Source of the DNA: Amycolatopsis anabasis
Lineage (GTDB): Bacteria; Actinomycetota; Actinomycetes; Mycobacteriales; Pseudonocardiaceae
DNA: 64,000 nucleotides
Assembly (NCBI RefSeq): GCF_009765355.1
Contig: NZ_VTHK01000002.1
Span: 1 to 64,000, forward strand
Direction: 5' to 3'
The translations under genes and the position numbers were made by a program. Position 1 is the stretch's first letter, and every line of letters begins with the position of its first letter. Positions 7,952 to 15,780 of the stretch are shown piece after piece. The notes below the pieces were generated by a model. That model was not told where the DNA came from. It searched no databases and was given only the letters and a program-made list of their open reading frames with translations.

Positions 7952-9510
7952 TCAGCCGCCAGACGATCACCCACCCGTTCAACCGGGGCAACTACGTGGT
8001 CGGCGCCCCCACCCCGCCGCGCTGGGGCGCCCGCACCGAACCCGGACCGGGTGCGGCGTCGCTGCAGACCGCCGCCGTCACGGTGCCCGGCGCCCTGGTC
8101 GAATCGCTGCGCGGGGTGGCCGACACCGTGCACACCGACCGGAACGAGGTGGTGCTGCGCACCCGCGACTGGTGGGCCGGATCGATGATCGGCGAGACGG
8201 CGGGGCGACCGGCGACCCCGGACGCGGTGATCGCCGCGGTGAGCACGGTGGAGCAGGTCCAGGCCGTGGTCCGGCTGGCCGCCGAGCACCGGGTGCCGCT
8301 GACCGTGTCCGCCGGGCGCAGCAACGTCACCGGCGCCGCGCTGCCCGTCTTCGGCGGTGTGGTGCTGGACGTCTGCGGCCTGAACCGGATCCTCGGCTTC
8401 GACGCCACCTCGCAGCTCGTCGACGTGCAGGCGGGCATGTTCGGCGACGTGTTCGAGACCGAGCTGCAGGAGACCCACGGCGCCACCACCGGGCACTGGC
8501 CGTCGGCGTTCGCGATGTCCACCGTGGGCGGTTGGGTGGCCTGCCGCGGCGCGGGCCAGCTGTCCACCCGGTACGGCAAGATCGAGGACATGGTCGCGGG
8601 CCTGGACGTCGTGCTCGCGGACGGGAGCCTGGCCCGCTTCGGCGACTACCCGCGCGCCGCGACCGGTCCGGACCTCCGGCAGCTGTTCGTCGGCTCGGAG
8701 GGCACCCTGGGCGTGATCACGTCCGTCCGGCTGCGCACGCATCCGCTTCCCGGGTACGCCAAGGCGATCGCCTACGGCTTCGACTCCTTCGCCGCCGGGC
8801 TGGAGGCCTGCCGGTCGATCCTGCAGCGCGGCGCGACCCCGGCCGTCCTGCGGCTGTACGACGAGCTGGAGAGCGGCACCCACTTCGGCCTGCCGGACAC
8901 CAACCTGCTGCTGATCGCCGACGAGGGCGACCCCGTCCTGGCCGACGCGATGATCCGGGTGAGCGCCGAGGTCTGCGCCGCTACCGGGTCCGAATTGGAC
9001 GGTCCGGCGCTGTTCGAGCGCTGGCTGGACGAGCGGATGCTGGTCGGCAAGTCCGCCGACGGATTCACCCCCGGCCCCGGGTTCGTGGCCGACACCCTGG
9101 AAATGGCCGGGTCGTGGTCCGCGCTGCCCGCCATCTACGACGAGGTTATCGCCGCGATCGAAGCCGTCCCGGGCACGCTGGCCGCGTCCGCGCACCAGTC
9201 GCACGCCTACACCGACGGGGCGTGCCTGTACTTCTCGCTCCGCGGCGAGGTGGAGCCGGAGAAGCGGCGGCACTGGTACCGCTCGGCGTGGGACGCGGCC
9301 AACGAGGTGCTGATCCGGCACGGCGCCGCGCTCAGCCACCACCACGGCTCGGGCCTGCTGCGCGGCCCGTACCTGGCCGACGCGCTCGGCTCGGGCTTCG
9401 CCACGTTCGCCGACGTCAAGCGCGCCCTGGACCCGCACGGGCTGCTCAACCCGGGGAAACTGGGCCTGCCCAGCGAGCTGGGCGCGGGTCCGCTTGACTC
9501 GGCGGACTGA
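7948..9510 (+). CDS. FAD-binding oxidase, alkyl-DHAP synthase-like
   Basis: This 520-residue protein of the vanillyl-alcohol-oxidase (FAD_binding_4) family has a PCMH-type flavin domain at about 95-275 and a C-terminal cap. The stretch TTGHWPSAFAMSTVGGWVAC, then RGAGQLSTRYGKIEDMV and LFVGSEGTLGVIT, closely follows alkyldihydroxyacetonephosphate synthases, which use acyl-DHAP. Because GlpD makes DHAP just upstream, a DHAP- or glycerol-phosphate-derived substrate is attractive. A plain glycolate or lactate-type oxidase is the alternative. It shares ATGA with glpD, so translation is probably coupled. No partner acyltransferase for ether lipid synthesis is nearby. Confidence 0.8.
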   Translation: MISRQTITHPFNRGNYVVGAPTPPRWGARTEPGPGAASLQTAAVTVPGALVESLRGVADTVHTDRNEVVLRTRDWWAGSMIGETAGRPATPDAVIAAVSTVEQVQAVVRLAAEHRVPLTVSAGRSNVTGAALPVFGGVVLDVCGLNRILGFDATSQLVDVQAGMFGDVFETELQETHGATTGHWPSAFAMSTVGGWVACRGAGQLSTRYGKIEDMVAGLDVVLADGSLARFGDYPRAATGPDLRQLFVGSEGTLGVITSVRLRTHPLPGYAKAIAYGFDSFAAGLEACRSILQRGATPAVLRLYDELESGTHFGLPDTNLLLIADEGDPVLADAMIRVSAEVCAATGSELDGPALFERWLDERMLVGKSADGFTPGPGFVADTLEMAGSWSALPAIYDEVIAAIEAVPGTLAASAHQSHAYTDGACLYFSLRGEVEPEKRRHWYRSAWDAANEVLIRHGAALSHHHGSGLLRGPYLADALGSGFATFADVKRALDPHGLLNPGKLGLPSELGAGPLDSAD

Positions 9511-9528
9511 GCGACCACTGTGGACGCC

Positions 9529-10122
9529 ATGAACGAGAAGATCGCGGCGGCGTTCGCGGAAGTCCCGGTGTGCGCGTCGGTGGTCGGCCCGGCGCGCGTC
9601 CGGGAGTTCGCGACCGCGGCCTCCCGGGTCGGGATCCTGGCGTCCATTCCGGTGGGACAGCTGCCGAAGATCGTGCCGGTGCTGACCCGGCTGGACAAGC
9701 TCCTGTTCGTCAACATCGACTCCTGCCCCGGCCTGGCCACCGACCGGGGCGGGGTGGACTTCCTCCAGGAGATCGGGGCGAGCGGGGTGGTCAGCACCCG
9801 GGTCGCCCCGATCGAACGGGGCCGCGCGCTGTCCCTGCTGACCATGCACAAGGTGTTCGTCACGGACCGGTCGAACCTGAACCGGAGCCTGGAGGCCGTC
9901 AAGCGCAGCGGCCCCGACCTGGTGGAGCTGATGCCCGCACCGATCATCCCGTGGATGTCGGCGGAGTCGCGGGAGGTGATGTCCCCGTTCGTGGCGGCCG
10001 GTTTCGTGACCGACCGCGCCGGGGTGGCGCATTCGCTGGCGATGGGCGCCCTGGCCGCCGCCTCGTCCGATTCGGCCCTCTGGTCACTGACCCGGGCCGA
10101 GCTGCGCGGGGGAGCGGAATGA
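9529..10122 (+). CDS. glpP: Glycerol-3-phosphate-responsive antiterminator (GlpP family)
   Basis: This protein of about 197 residues matches the GlpP family: LLFVNIDSCPGLATDRGGVD, then FLQEIGASGVVSTRV, LLTMHKVFVTDR, GPDLVELMPAPIIPW and FVAAGFVTDRAGV. In Bacillus, GlpP binds glycerol 3-phosphate and then the leader of glp mRNA, preventing termination. Here it is the last gene of the operon whose leader carries a strong terminator at 3275-3326, giving an autoregulated circuit triggered by the product of the kinase. The start is either ATG 9529 or GTG 9520; neither has a strong ribosome site. Confidence 0.87.
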   Translation: MNEKIAAAFAEVPVCASVVGPARVREFATAASRVGILASIPVGQLPKIVPVLTRLDKLLFVNIDSCPGLATDRGGVDFLQEIGASGVVSTRVAPIERGRALSLLTMHKVFVTDRSNLNRSLEAVKRSGPDLVELMPAPIIPWMSAESREVMSPFVAAGFVTDRAGVAHSLAMGALAAASSDSALWSLTRAELRGGAE

Positions 10123-10139
10123 GTTTCGCACCTTCCCGC

Positions 10140-10166
10140 GCGCACCGAATGCCACATCGGGTGCGC
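10140..10166 (+). terminator. Hairpin after glpP
   Basis: GCGCACC (10140-10146) pairs with GGTGCGC (10160-10166), with additional GA/TC pairing. There is no T run. It probably marks the end of the glycerol operon. Confidence 0.45.
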
Positions 10167-10260
10167 AGGGACCCGCCGAAGGCCGCATTTGACGCCCGCT
10201 CGCCCTAATTCGGTTGGGCTCGTGGTGCGGCGATGGGATGTTGGGCCGGTGGTATGTGCT

Positions 10261-11070
10261 GTGACGCGTCGCTTGCCGGGATGGCTGCGGGCGTGGGGGC
10301 TGTCCGGAGCCAGGGTGCTCGACGAGCTGACCGAACACGGTGACCGGTCCCGGGCGTGGCGGGTGCGCGCGGACGATGGTGACTACGTCGCGAAGCTGAC
10401 CTTCGACGTTCCGGCGTTCGTCGAGCCGGGACTGCGGATCGCGGCGGCGCTGGACCGGGCGGGAATCACGACCGGCGCCCCGGTTCCCACCGTGACCGGG
10501 TCCCTGTGCCGCCGGGTGCGGCGCTGGCCCGGTGGCTGGACGCTGGCGCTGTTGGAGTTCGTCGAAGGGCGCCCGATCGACTGGACGACGCCGGACGCAC
10601 CCGAGTTCTGCGGTGATCTGCTCGGGTCGGTCCACCGAACCCTGTGCGGGCTCGATGATCGCCCGGAACCCGCGGGCCGGTTGCTCGATTTCTACGCGGC
10701 GGAGGCGGCCCGGATCGGCGGGCCTCGCGGTGGCGCCCTCGCCGACGCCGTCGCGGCGGTGTGCGCGTTCGACCGCCGGGCAGGGCTGACCCAGGGGGTG
10801 CTCTACGGCGACCCGGCCCCCGAAGTGTTGCGCGACGACCGCGGCGGCGCGCCGGCGCTGATCGACTGGGGCACGCCGAGCTGGGGGCCGCTGCTGCACG
10901 ACCTGGTGAGCTGGAAGCTCTTCGCCGCGGAGCGGAATCCCGGAGATCCCGGGGTCGGGCCGCGCCTGGTGGCGGCCTACCGCGCGCGGATGCCGGTCGA
11001 GGACACCGAGTTGGCCGGTCAGGAGTTGTTCGTCGACCTGCACCGCGCGATCCAGGCGGCCTGGGTTTAA
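10261..11070 (+). CDS. Aminoglycoside phosphotransferase-like kinase, altered catalytic loop
   Basis: This protein of about 269 residues has an APH/choline-kinase fold. The catalytic loop reads LYGDPAPEVL where most relatives have HGD at the start, so the loop His is Tyr. The Asp and the following metal-binding block ALIDWGTPSWG remain. GGWTLALLEFVEGRPIDW is the hinge region. The substrate is unknown; such enzymes phosphorylate small hydroxyl or amino compounds, and loss of the loop His may weaken activity. The start is uncertain: GTG 10261 fits where the homologous region begins, but the frame is open back to a TTG at 10189. The TetR gene follows after 71 bases. Confidence 0.65.
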   Translation: MTRRLPGWLRAWGLSGARVLDELTEHGDRSRAWRVRADDGDYVAKLTFDVPAFVEPGLRIAAALDRAGITTGAPVPTVTGSLCRRVRRWPGGWTLALLEFVEGRPIDWTTPDAPEFCGDLLGSVHRTLCGLDDRPEPAGRLLDFYAAEAARIGGPRGGALADAVAAVCAFDRRAGLTQGVLYGDPAPEVLRDDRGGAPALIDWGTPSWGPLLHDLVSWKLFAAERNPGDPGVGPRLVAAYRARMPVEDTELAGQELFVDLHRAIQAAWV

Positions 11071-11141
11071 GCGTTGATAGCAGAAGTGAGAGGGTCCAAC
11101 TAGACTTCGACGCTGTCGCGCTGATCAGGAAGGAGCGGCTG

Positions 11142-11789
11142 ATGACGGACCCAGGCGGGCAGAGTCCGCGGGAGCGTTACCGGGCCCAGGTGCGTGCGGA
11201 GATCAAGCAGCACGCGTGGGAGCAGATCGCCGCGGCGGGGGTGCCCGCGCTGTCGCTCAACGCGATCGCCAAGCGGATGGGCATGACCGGCCCCGGGCTG
11301 TACCGGTACTTCGCCAGCCGCGACGAGCTGATCACCGCGCTCATCCGCGACGCCTACCGGAGCCTCGCCGACACCGTCCGGGCGGAGTTCGACTCCGGCG
11401 CCGATCTGGCCGGGCTGGCCCGCGTCATCCGGGAATGGGCGCGCAGCGACCCGCAGCGGTACTTCCTCATCTACGGCACGCCCGTCCCCGGCTACCAGGC
11501 ACCCGAGGACACCACCGCGATCACGTTCGAGGTCATGACGGTGCTGCTCGAAGCCTGCGGTGCGTCCTCGGCGGACAAACCGGCGACACCCTTCGACGCC
11601 CACCTGGAAAGCCACCGCGACTGGGCCGGCGACCACCCGGCGCCCGCCCCGACCCTGCATCGCGCCCTTGCCTTCTGGACCCGCCTGCACGGCGTGCTCT
11701 CGCTCGAACTCGCCGGCCACTTCACCGGAATGAAGTTCGACCCCGAACTGCTGATCGCCGACGAACTGAACGCCCTGCTGGCGCGGTGA
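11142..11789 (+). CDS. TetR-family transcriptional regulator
   Basis: This 215-residue repressor has an N-terminal helix-turn-helix, LSLNAIAKRMGMTGPGLYRY followed by FASRDELI, and a helical ligand domain of the type found in many actinomycete TetR proteins (FWTRLHGVLSLELAGHF). The ATG follows AGGAAGGA. It is downstream of the phosphotransferase on the same strand and convergent with the GNAT gene. Its targets and ligand cannot be told; the upstream kinase gene is one candidate, but no clear palindrome was seen near it. Confidence 0.88.
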   Translation: MTDPGGQSPRERYRAQVRAEIKQHAWEQIAAAGVPALSLNAIAKRMGMTGPGLYRYFASRDELITALIRDAYRSLADTVRAEFDSGADLAGLARVIREWARSDPQRYFLIYGTPVPGYQAPEDTTAITFEVMTVLLEACGASSADKPATPFDAHLESHRDWAGDHPAPAPTLHRALAFWTRLHGVLSLELAGHFTGMKFDPELLIADELNALLAR

Positions 11790-11829
11790 CCGCGGGCGGG
11801 AGATCGCACGACCTCCCGCCCGCGGGTCA
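11787..11829. terminator. Bidirectional hairpin between TetR and GNAT genes
   Basis: Bases 11787-11802 and 11813-11829 are complementary over 16 positions with one extra C in the right arm. The stem is very GC-rich with no long T run, and it lies between convergent genes. Confidence 0.6.
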
Positions 11830-11863
11830 TCCTCTACTTAGGACAGTCACGCAAGAGCGGGGC

Positions 11864-12325
11864 TCAGGTCGCGTAGTGGGTCATGCAGATCGTTTCCGGC
11901 TCGAACCCGAGCGACGACCAGAACGCCTTGGCGGGTCCGTCGTGCAACCAGGTCTCCAGGCGGATCGGGTCGCTGGCACCGCGATCCCGCAGCCAGGCCA
12001 GGGCCGCCTTCGCCAGCGCGGTGCCGATACCGTCGCGCCGCTCCCGCGGGATGACGTAGCAGGTCTCGATCTCACCGGTCAGCCCGGGCAGCAGACCGTC
12101 GCCGGCGCTCAGCGAGCCGTTGACGAATCCGACGATGCGGCCTTCCCGCACCGCGACCAGGCAGAAGGCCCGTTCGTGCCACGCGAAAACGGACAACATG
12201 TGCTCGACCCGCCGCAACTCGACAGGCGTCATCGGGTCGCCGCCGGGAAGCTCACAACCCAGCCGATCCCACAGGCGTGCGACCGCCGGGCCTTCTTCCT
12301 CGCGAATGCGTCGTATGTCCACCAT
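11864..12325 (-). CDS. GNAT-family N-acetyltransferase
   Basis: This 153-residue acetyl-CoA-dependent transferase has the CoA-binding motif A, RERRDGIGTALAKAALAWL, preceded by the beta strand ETCYVIP. FLVAVREGRIVGFVNGSL forms the central sheet. The ATG at 12325 has a good GAGGAG site. It diverges from the methyltransferase gene with 189 bases between the starts. The acceptor amine is unknown. Confidence 0.85.
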   Translation of the reverse strand: MVDIRRIREEEGPAVARLWDRLGCELPGGDPMTPVELRRVEHMLSVFAWHERAFCLVAVREGRIVGFVNGSLSAGDGLLPGLTGEIETCYVIPRERRDGIGTALAKAALAWLRDRGASDPIRLETWLHDGPAKAFWSSLGFEPETICMTHYAT

Positions 12326-12514
12326 TGGTTTTCTCCTCGTCTCGGTCGTCAGCGTGCTGAGGGCGACACGGACGAGGAGGCGCGCGAGCGCGGTGAATCT
12401 AGAGTCAACCTGGCATGGTGCCCAACCTAGCAGCGCCCAGGCGGCGCAACCATCCCTTTTTCGCCGCGCCCCCGCCTTGACCTCAAGTATGGTCGAGATT
12501 TGAGACTGACCACC

Positions 12515-13144
12515 ATGGACACCACACCTGACATCTCCCGGTTCGACTCCGCCTACGAATCCGGTTCCGCGCCCTGGGTGATCGGCGAGCCGCAGCCCGC
12601 GATCGTGGCGCTGGAGCGCGACGGCTGGATCCGCGGCGCCGTGCTCGATCTGGGCTGCGGCACCGGAGAGCACACGATCCACCTCAGCAGGCTCGGGTAC
12701 GACGTGCGCGGGTTCGACTTCTCGCCGCGTGCCGTCGAGCAGGCGCGGGCGAACGCGGCCGGCCGGAACGTCCCGGCCCGGTTCGAGGTCGCGGACGCGT
12801 TGCACCTGCCCGGGGAACCGCGGTTCGACACGATCGTGGACAGCGCGCTGTTCCACATCTTCGACGACGTGGACCGTGCCCGGTACGTGCGCAGCCTGCA
12901 TGCCGCCTGCCGTCCCGGCGCGCTGGTGCACGTGCTCGCGCTCGCCGACACCGGGCGCGGCTTCGGGCCCGAGGTCAGCGATGCCATGCTCCGCGAGGCG
13001 TTCGGCCGGGGCTGGACGCTGGAAGAGCTGCGGCCGAGCCAGTACCGGGGCATCGTCGGCGCCGAGCACAGCGCTCGACTCGGCCTCGCGGCGGGCACCG
13101 TCGTCGACGAGCCCGCGTGGCTGGCGCGGGTCCGGCGGGCCTGA
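12515..13144 (+). CDS. Class I SAM-dependent methyltransferase
   Basis: This 209-residue protein has the SAM-binding motif I VLDLGCGTGEHTI, then VRGFDFSPRAVEQAR (motif II) and FDTIVDSALFHIFDD (motif IV). It looks like the small methyltransferases often found beside resistance or biosynthesis genes. The ATG at 12515 is preferred over a TTG 15 bases upstream. It lies 98 bases before a tiny ORF that heads a RiPP-like gene set on the same strand, but a hairpin at 13133-13160 separates them, so membership in that set is uncertain. Confidence 0.87.
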   Translation: MDTTPDISRFDSAYESGSAPWVIGEPQPAIVALERDGWIRGAVLDLGCGTGEHTIHLSRLGYDVRGFDFSPRAVEQARANAAGRNVPARFEVADALHLPGEPRFDTIVDSALFHIFDDVDRARYVRSLHAACRPGALVHVLALADTGRGFGPEVSDAMLREAFGRGWTLEELRPSQYRGIVGAEHSARLGLAAGTVVDEPAWLARVRRA

Positions 13145-13160
13145 CGCCACCCGCCCGCCG
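13133..13160 (+). terminator. Hairpin after the methyltransferase
   Basis: CGGCGGGC (13133-13140) and GCCCGCCG (13153-13160) form a perfect 8-bp stem around the stop codon. It probably ends or weakens the methyltransferase transcript before the RiPP-like locus. Confidence 0.45.
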
Positions 13161-13242
13161 AGGCGCTCTGCCGAATCTTTAGATCTCCCGTTTACGTTTC
13201 AGTTGCCACGGTTTTTCGAGGAACGGAAGGGAGGGACCGGCC

Positions 13243-13305
13243 ATGCAGTTCGAAATCGAGATCGTCGAGGACGACGCCCAGCTGCTTCACCACCCGACCA
13301 CCTGA
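13243..13305 (+). CDS. Putative 20-residue modified-peptide precursor
   Basis: This tiny ORF reads MQFEIEIVEDDAQLLHHPTT. Support for coding: a strong purine-rich ribosome site (GGAAGGGAGGG) upstream, 17 of 19 non-start codons ending in G or C like genuine genes here, and a 12-bp stem-loop directly behind it, as is common after RiPP precursor genes. The N-terminal FEIEIVE resembles the F-x-L-D-type start of some actinomycete lanthipeptide leaders, but there is no Cys or Ser and no lanthionine enzyme. The C terminus has His-His-Pro-Thr-Thr. Next come a SagB-type dehydrogenase, a JmjC oxygenase (a family that can hydroxylate His or Arg) and an exporter. A short regulatory leader peptide is the alternative. 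Confidence 0.5.
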   Translation: MQFEIEIVEDDAQLLHHPTT

Positions 13306-13318
13306 TCGGGTTGAACGC

Positions 13319-13354
13319 TGTCCAGCCGCAGCGGGGTCCAGTTGCGGCTGGACA
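13319..13354 (+). promoter_or_regulatory. Intercistronic stem-loop after the tiny ORF
   Basis: TGTCCAGCCGCA (13319-13330) and TGCGGCTGGACA (13343-13354) form a perfect 12-bp stem with a 12-base loop. It lies between the 20-codon ORF and the dehydrogenase, with no T run. A partial terminator or RNA stabiliser in this position would give more precursor than enzyme. Confidence 0.65.
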
Positions 13355-13385
13355 TGCCCGGTCCGGCACCCGAAGGAGGAAACGC

Positions 13386-14486
13386 ATGAAACTGCGCAGG
13401 CGCGATCCCCTGGTGTGCCAGTGGACCGGGGCGGGATTCCTGATCGGAATGCCCGGCCGAAATTCTTCGCTCAAGGTTTCTCCCGGAATTCTGCGCATCC
13501 TGGAAGCCGCGGGCGATCCGGTCGACCCCGAAGAGCTGGCCACCGCCGTGGACCCGGACGGGTCCGGGAAGATCCGGCCGGTGGTGGACCAGTTGGTCCG
13601 GCACGGGATCCTGGTGTCCGACGTGGACGCCGAAACCGGTGGCCCCGCGCTCTGGGAGCACTGGGGCGCGGTCACCGAACGTTTCCACCTCAGCGCCCGC
13701 GACGCGAACTACCTGGTCGACTCGCCCGAGCGGGCGGAGGTCGCCGCCGCGATCATCGCGGGTGGCGCGGCCCCGCCGATCTTCAAGGAGTACCCGGACC
13801 GCCCGGTGGTCATGCTGCCCCGGCGGCCGCTTCCCCTGCGCGCGAGCGTGGAAGACGTGTTCGCCGCCCGGCGCACGCACCGGGAGTTCACCGGCGACCC
13901 GGTGTCGGTGGACCAGCTGTCCACAGTGCTGTTCCACACGTTCGCCCCGCAGCGGTTCCTCGACGGCGCGCTGTTCGGCGTGCAGCAGGGCCGGGTCAGC
14001 GCGTCCGCGGGCGGGCGGCACGAGGTCGAGTGCTACCTGGTCGCCTACGACGTCGAAGGGGTCGCGCCGGGGCTGTACCACTACTCCGCGAACCGGCACG
14101 CGCTGGAACTGCTCGACCCGGACGTGACCCGGGACCGGGTCGCCGAACTCAGCTACGACCAGGAACCCTCGTACCAGGGCGCGTTCACGATCTTCACCAC
14201 CGCGGTCGCCCATCGGCTCGCGTACAAGTACCGGCACCCCCGCGCCTACCGGCTGTGGATGTACGACGCCGGGCACTACGGCCAGACGTTCGCCCTCACC
14301 TGCACCGCGCTCGGCCTCGGACCGTTCCAGACGGTCGCGTTCACCGACACCGAGGTCGAGCGGCTGCTCGGCGTCGACCCGGATGAGGAGTTCGCGGTGT
14401 ACCTGTTCTCGGCCGGCGTACCGGCCGGGGAGAACCCGTTGCAGCCCAAAGGTTTCAGCACACCCGCACCCAGCCTGGTGCGGTGA
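13386..14486 (+). CDS. SagB/ThcOx-type nitroreductase-fold dehydrogenase
   Basis: This 366-residue FMN enzyme has an N-terminal winged-helix-like region (about 10-80), a linker with EHWGAVTERFHLSARDANYL, and a nitroreductase core from about 150. FMN-fold signs are ARRTHREFTGDPVS, SASAGGRHEVECYLVAYDV, GLYHYSANRH and LTCTALGLGPFQTVAF. In azole RiPPs such enzymes oxidise azolines, but no YcaO cyclodehydratase is present here and the tiny ORF has no Cys, so a different peptide oxidation is likely. The ATG follows GAAGGAGGA. The oxygenase gene follows after 13 bases. Confidence 0.85.
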   Translation: MKLRRRDPLVCQWTGAGFLIGMPGRNSSLKVSPGILRILEAAGDPVDPEELATAVDPDGSGKIRPVVDQLVRHGILVSDVDAETGGPALWEHWGAVTERFHLSARDANYLVDSPERAEVAAAIIAGGAAPPIFKEYPDRPVVMLPRRPLPLRASVEDVFAARRTHREFTGDPVSVDQLSTVLFHTFAPQRFLDGALFGVQQGRVSASAGGRHEVECYLVAYDVEGVAPGLYHYSANRHALELLDPDVTRDRVAELSYDQEPSYQGAFTIFTTAVAHRLAYKYRHPRAYRLWMYDAGHYGQTFALTCTALGLGPFQTVAFTDTEVERLLGVDPDEEFAVYLFSAGVPAGENPLQPKGFSTPAPSLVR

Positions 14487-14499
14487 GGGGAGATTCGCG

Positions 14500-15729
14500 A
14501 TGGCACTCGACCGGCTGGTCCCGTCCGCCGCGCTGTTCCGGCACGAGATCTTCGGTTCCCGGCACGCCCACCACCGCGCGGACGAGCTGACCGGCGGCTT
14601 CGCGGACCTGTTCTCCGCCACCGCGCTCGAGGAACTGCTCGGCGGCACGGGCCTGCGAACCGCGTCGATCAAACTCGTCAAGGACGGCCGGGAACTCCCG
14701 GTCGCCGCCTCGGGCGTACCGGACATCGGCGATCCGGCGGGCGCGCCGCCGCTGGTGGACACCGAGTTCGTCCGGCGCGGGCTCGCCACCGGGCACACCC
14801 TGATCCTGCGTTCGCTGCACCGGTTCCACCCGCCGCTGCGGGCGTTCGCCCACGCGCTCGCCGCCGACCTCGGCCATCCGGTGCGGGTCAACGCGTTCAT
14901 CAGCCCGCCGCACGCGGTCGGCGCGGCGCTGCACTACGACACCCAGGACGTGTTCATCCTGCAGATCGCCGGTTCGAAGGTCTGGGAGCTGAAGAGCCCG
15001 CCGATCCGCCACCCGCTGCCGAGCCAGGCCTGGTTCGACTTCCCCGCCAAGCGCCGGGACGAACTGCGCGAAGCGGCGGAACCGCTCGGCGTGCGCACGC
15101 TGCGCCCCGGCGACACGCTGTACCTGCCGGGCGGCACCATGCACGCCCCGCGCACCGAGGACGAGGTGTCCATCCACCTGACCGTCGGGGTGTCCCGGGT
15201 GACCCGGCACGATCTGCTGCGCCGCCTGGCCGAGGCCGCGGCCGAGGACGACTGGTTCCGCGAGGCGGTGGACCTCGACGCGCTGGAGAACCGGCCGGAC
15301 ACCGCGCGCGAGCTGGTGCGGGGGGCCACCGCGAGGCTGGCCCGCCAGGCGGGCGAGGTCCCGGTGGACGGACTCCTGTGGTCGGTGCGGGAAGAGGCGT
15401 TCCGCGAGCTGGTGCCGGAACCGGTGCCGGTGCTTCCCGCCGCCGAACCCGCCCCCGGCCACCGGTTGCGGGCGGGCGCGCAGTTCAGCGCGCTGGCCGA
15501 GGGGGATTCCCTGGTGCTGCGAGCCCGCGGCCGCACCCTGCGGCTGCCGCTCGCCGCCGCACCGGTCGTCGCGCTGCTGCGCAAGGGTGGCACGCTGGAC
15601 GGCGCCACGGCCGTCGAGGGCCTCGGCCGCGCCGAACTGGCCGACATCCGGCGAGCGTTGAGCGAGTTCGGGTTGCTCGTGCCCGAAGCACCGGTAGCAC
15701 CACCCGATCGGCTGGAGGACCCGGCCTGA
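14500..15729 (+). CDS. JmjC/cupin_4 dioxygenase, ribosomal-oxygenase-like
   Basis: This 409-residue Fe(II)/2-oxoglutarate oxygenase resembles ROXA/MINA-type hydroxylases. NAFISPPHAVGAALHYDTQD holds the iron ligands His145 and Asp147, FILQIAGSKVWEL is the typical strand, and LYLPGGTMHAPRTEDE gives His215. The C-terminal quarter (about 325-395) is a winged-helix-like domain, as in ROXA. Known family members hydroxylate Arg or His in ribosomal proteins. Placed between a SagB-type dehydrogenase and an exporter behind a 20-codon ORF with two His, it may act on that peptide; this is inference. The ribosome site GAGGGGAG is good. Confidence 0.83.
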   Translation: MALDRLVPSAALFRHEIFGSRHAHHRADELTGGFADLFSATALEELLGGTGLRTASIKLVKDGRELPVAASGVPDIGDPAGAPPLVDTEFVRRGLATGHTLILRSLHRFHPPLRAFAHALAADLGHPVRVNAFISPPHAVGAALHYDTQDVFILQIAGSKVWELKSPPIRHPLPSQAWFDFPAKRRDELREAAEPLGVRTLRPGDTLYLPGGTMHAPRTEDEVSIHLTVGVSRVTRHDLLRRLAEAAAEDDWFREAVDLDALENRPDTARELVRGATARLARQAGEVPVDGLLWSVREEAFRELVPEPVPVLPAAEPAPGHRLRAGAQFSALAEGDSLVLRARGRTLRLPLAAAPVVALLRKGGTLDGATAVEGLGRAELADIRRALSEFGLLVPEAPVAPPDRLEDPA

Positions 15730-15780
15730 TCCACCCGCTACCGTCCGGAGCAGGCCACTACTGGGGGAGGAAACCGCGCC

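Noticed and set aside
13243..13305. Tiny ORF considered as an FxLD-class lanthipeptide precursor
   Set aside because: The N-terminal pattern is similar, but the ORF has no Cys or Ser core and no lanthipeptide synthetase is nearby.
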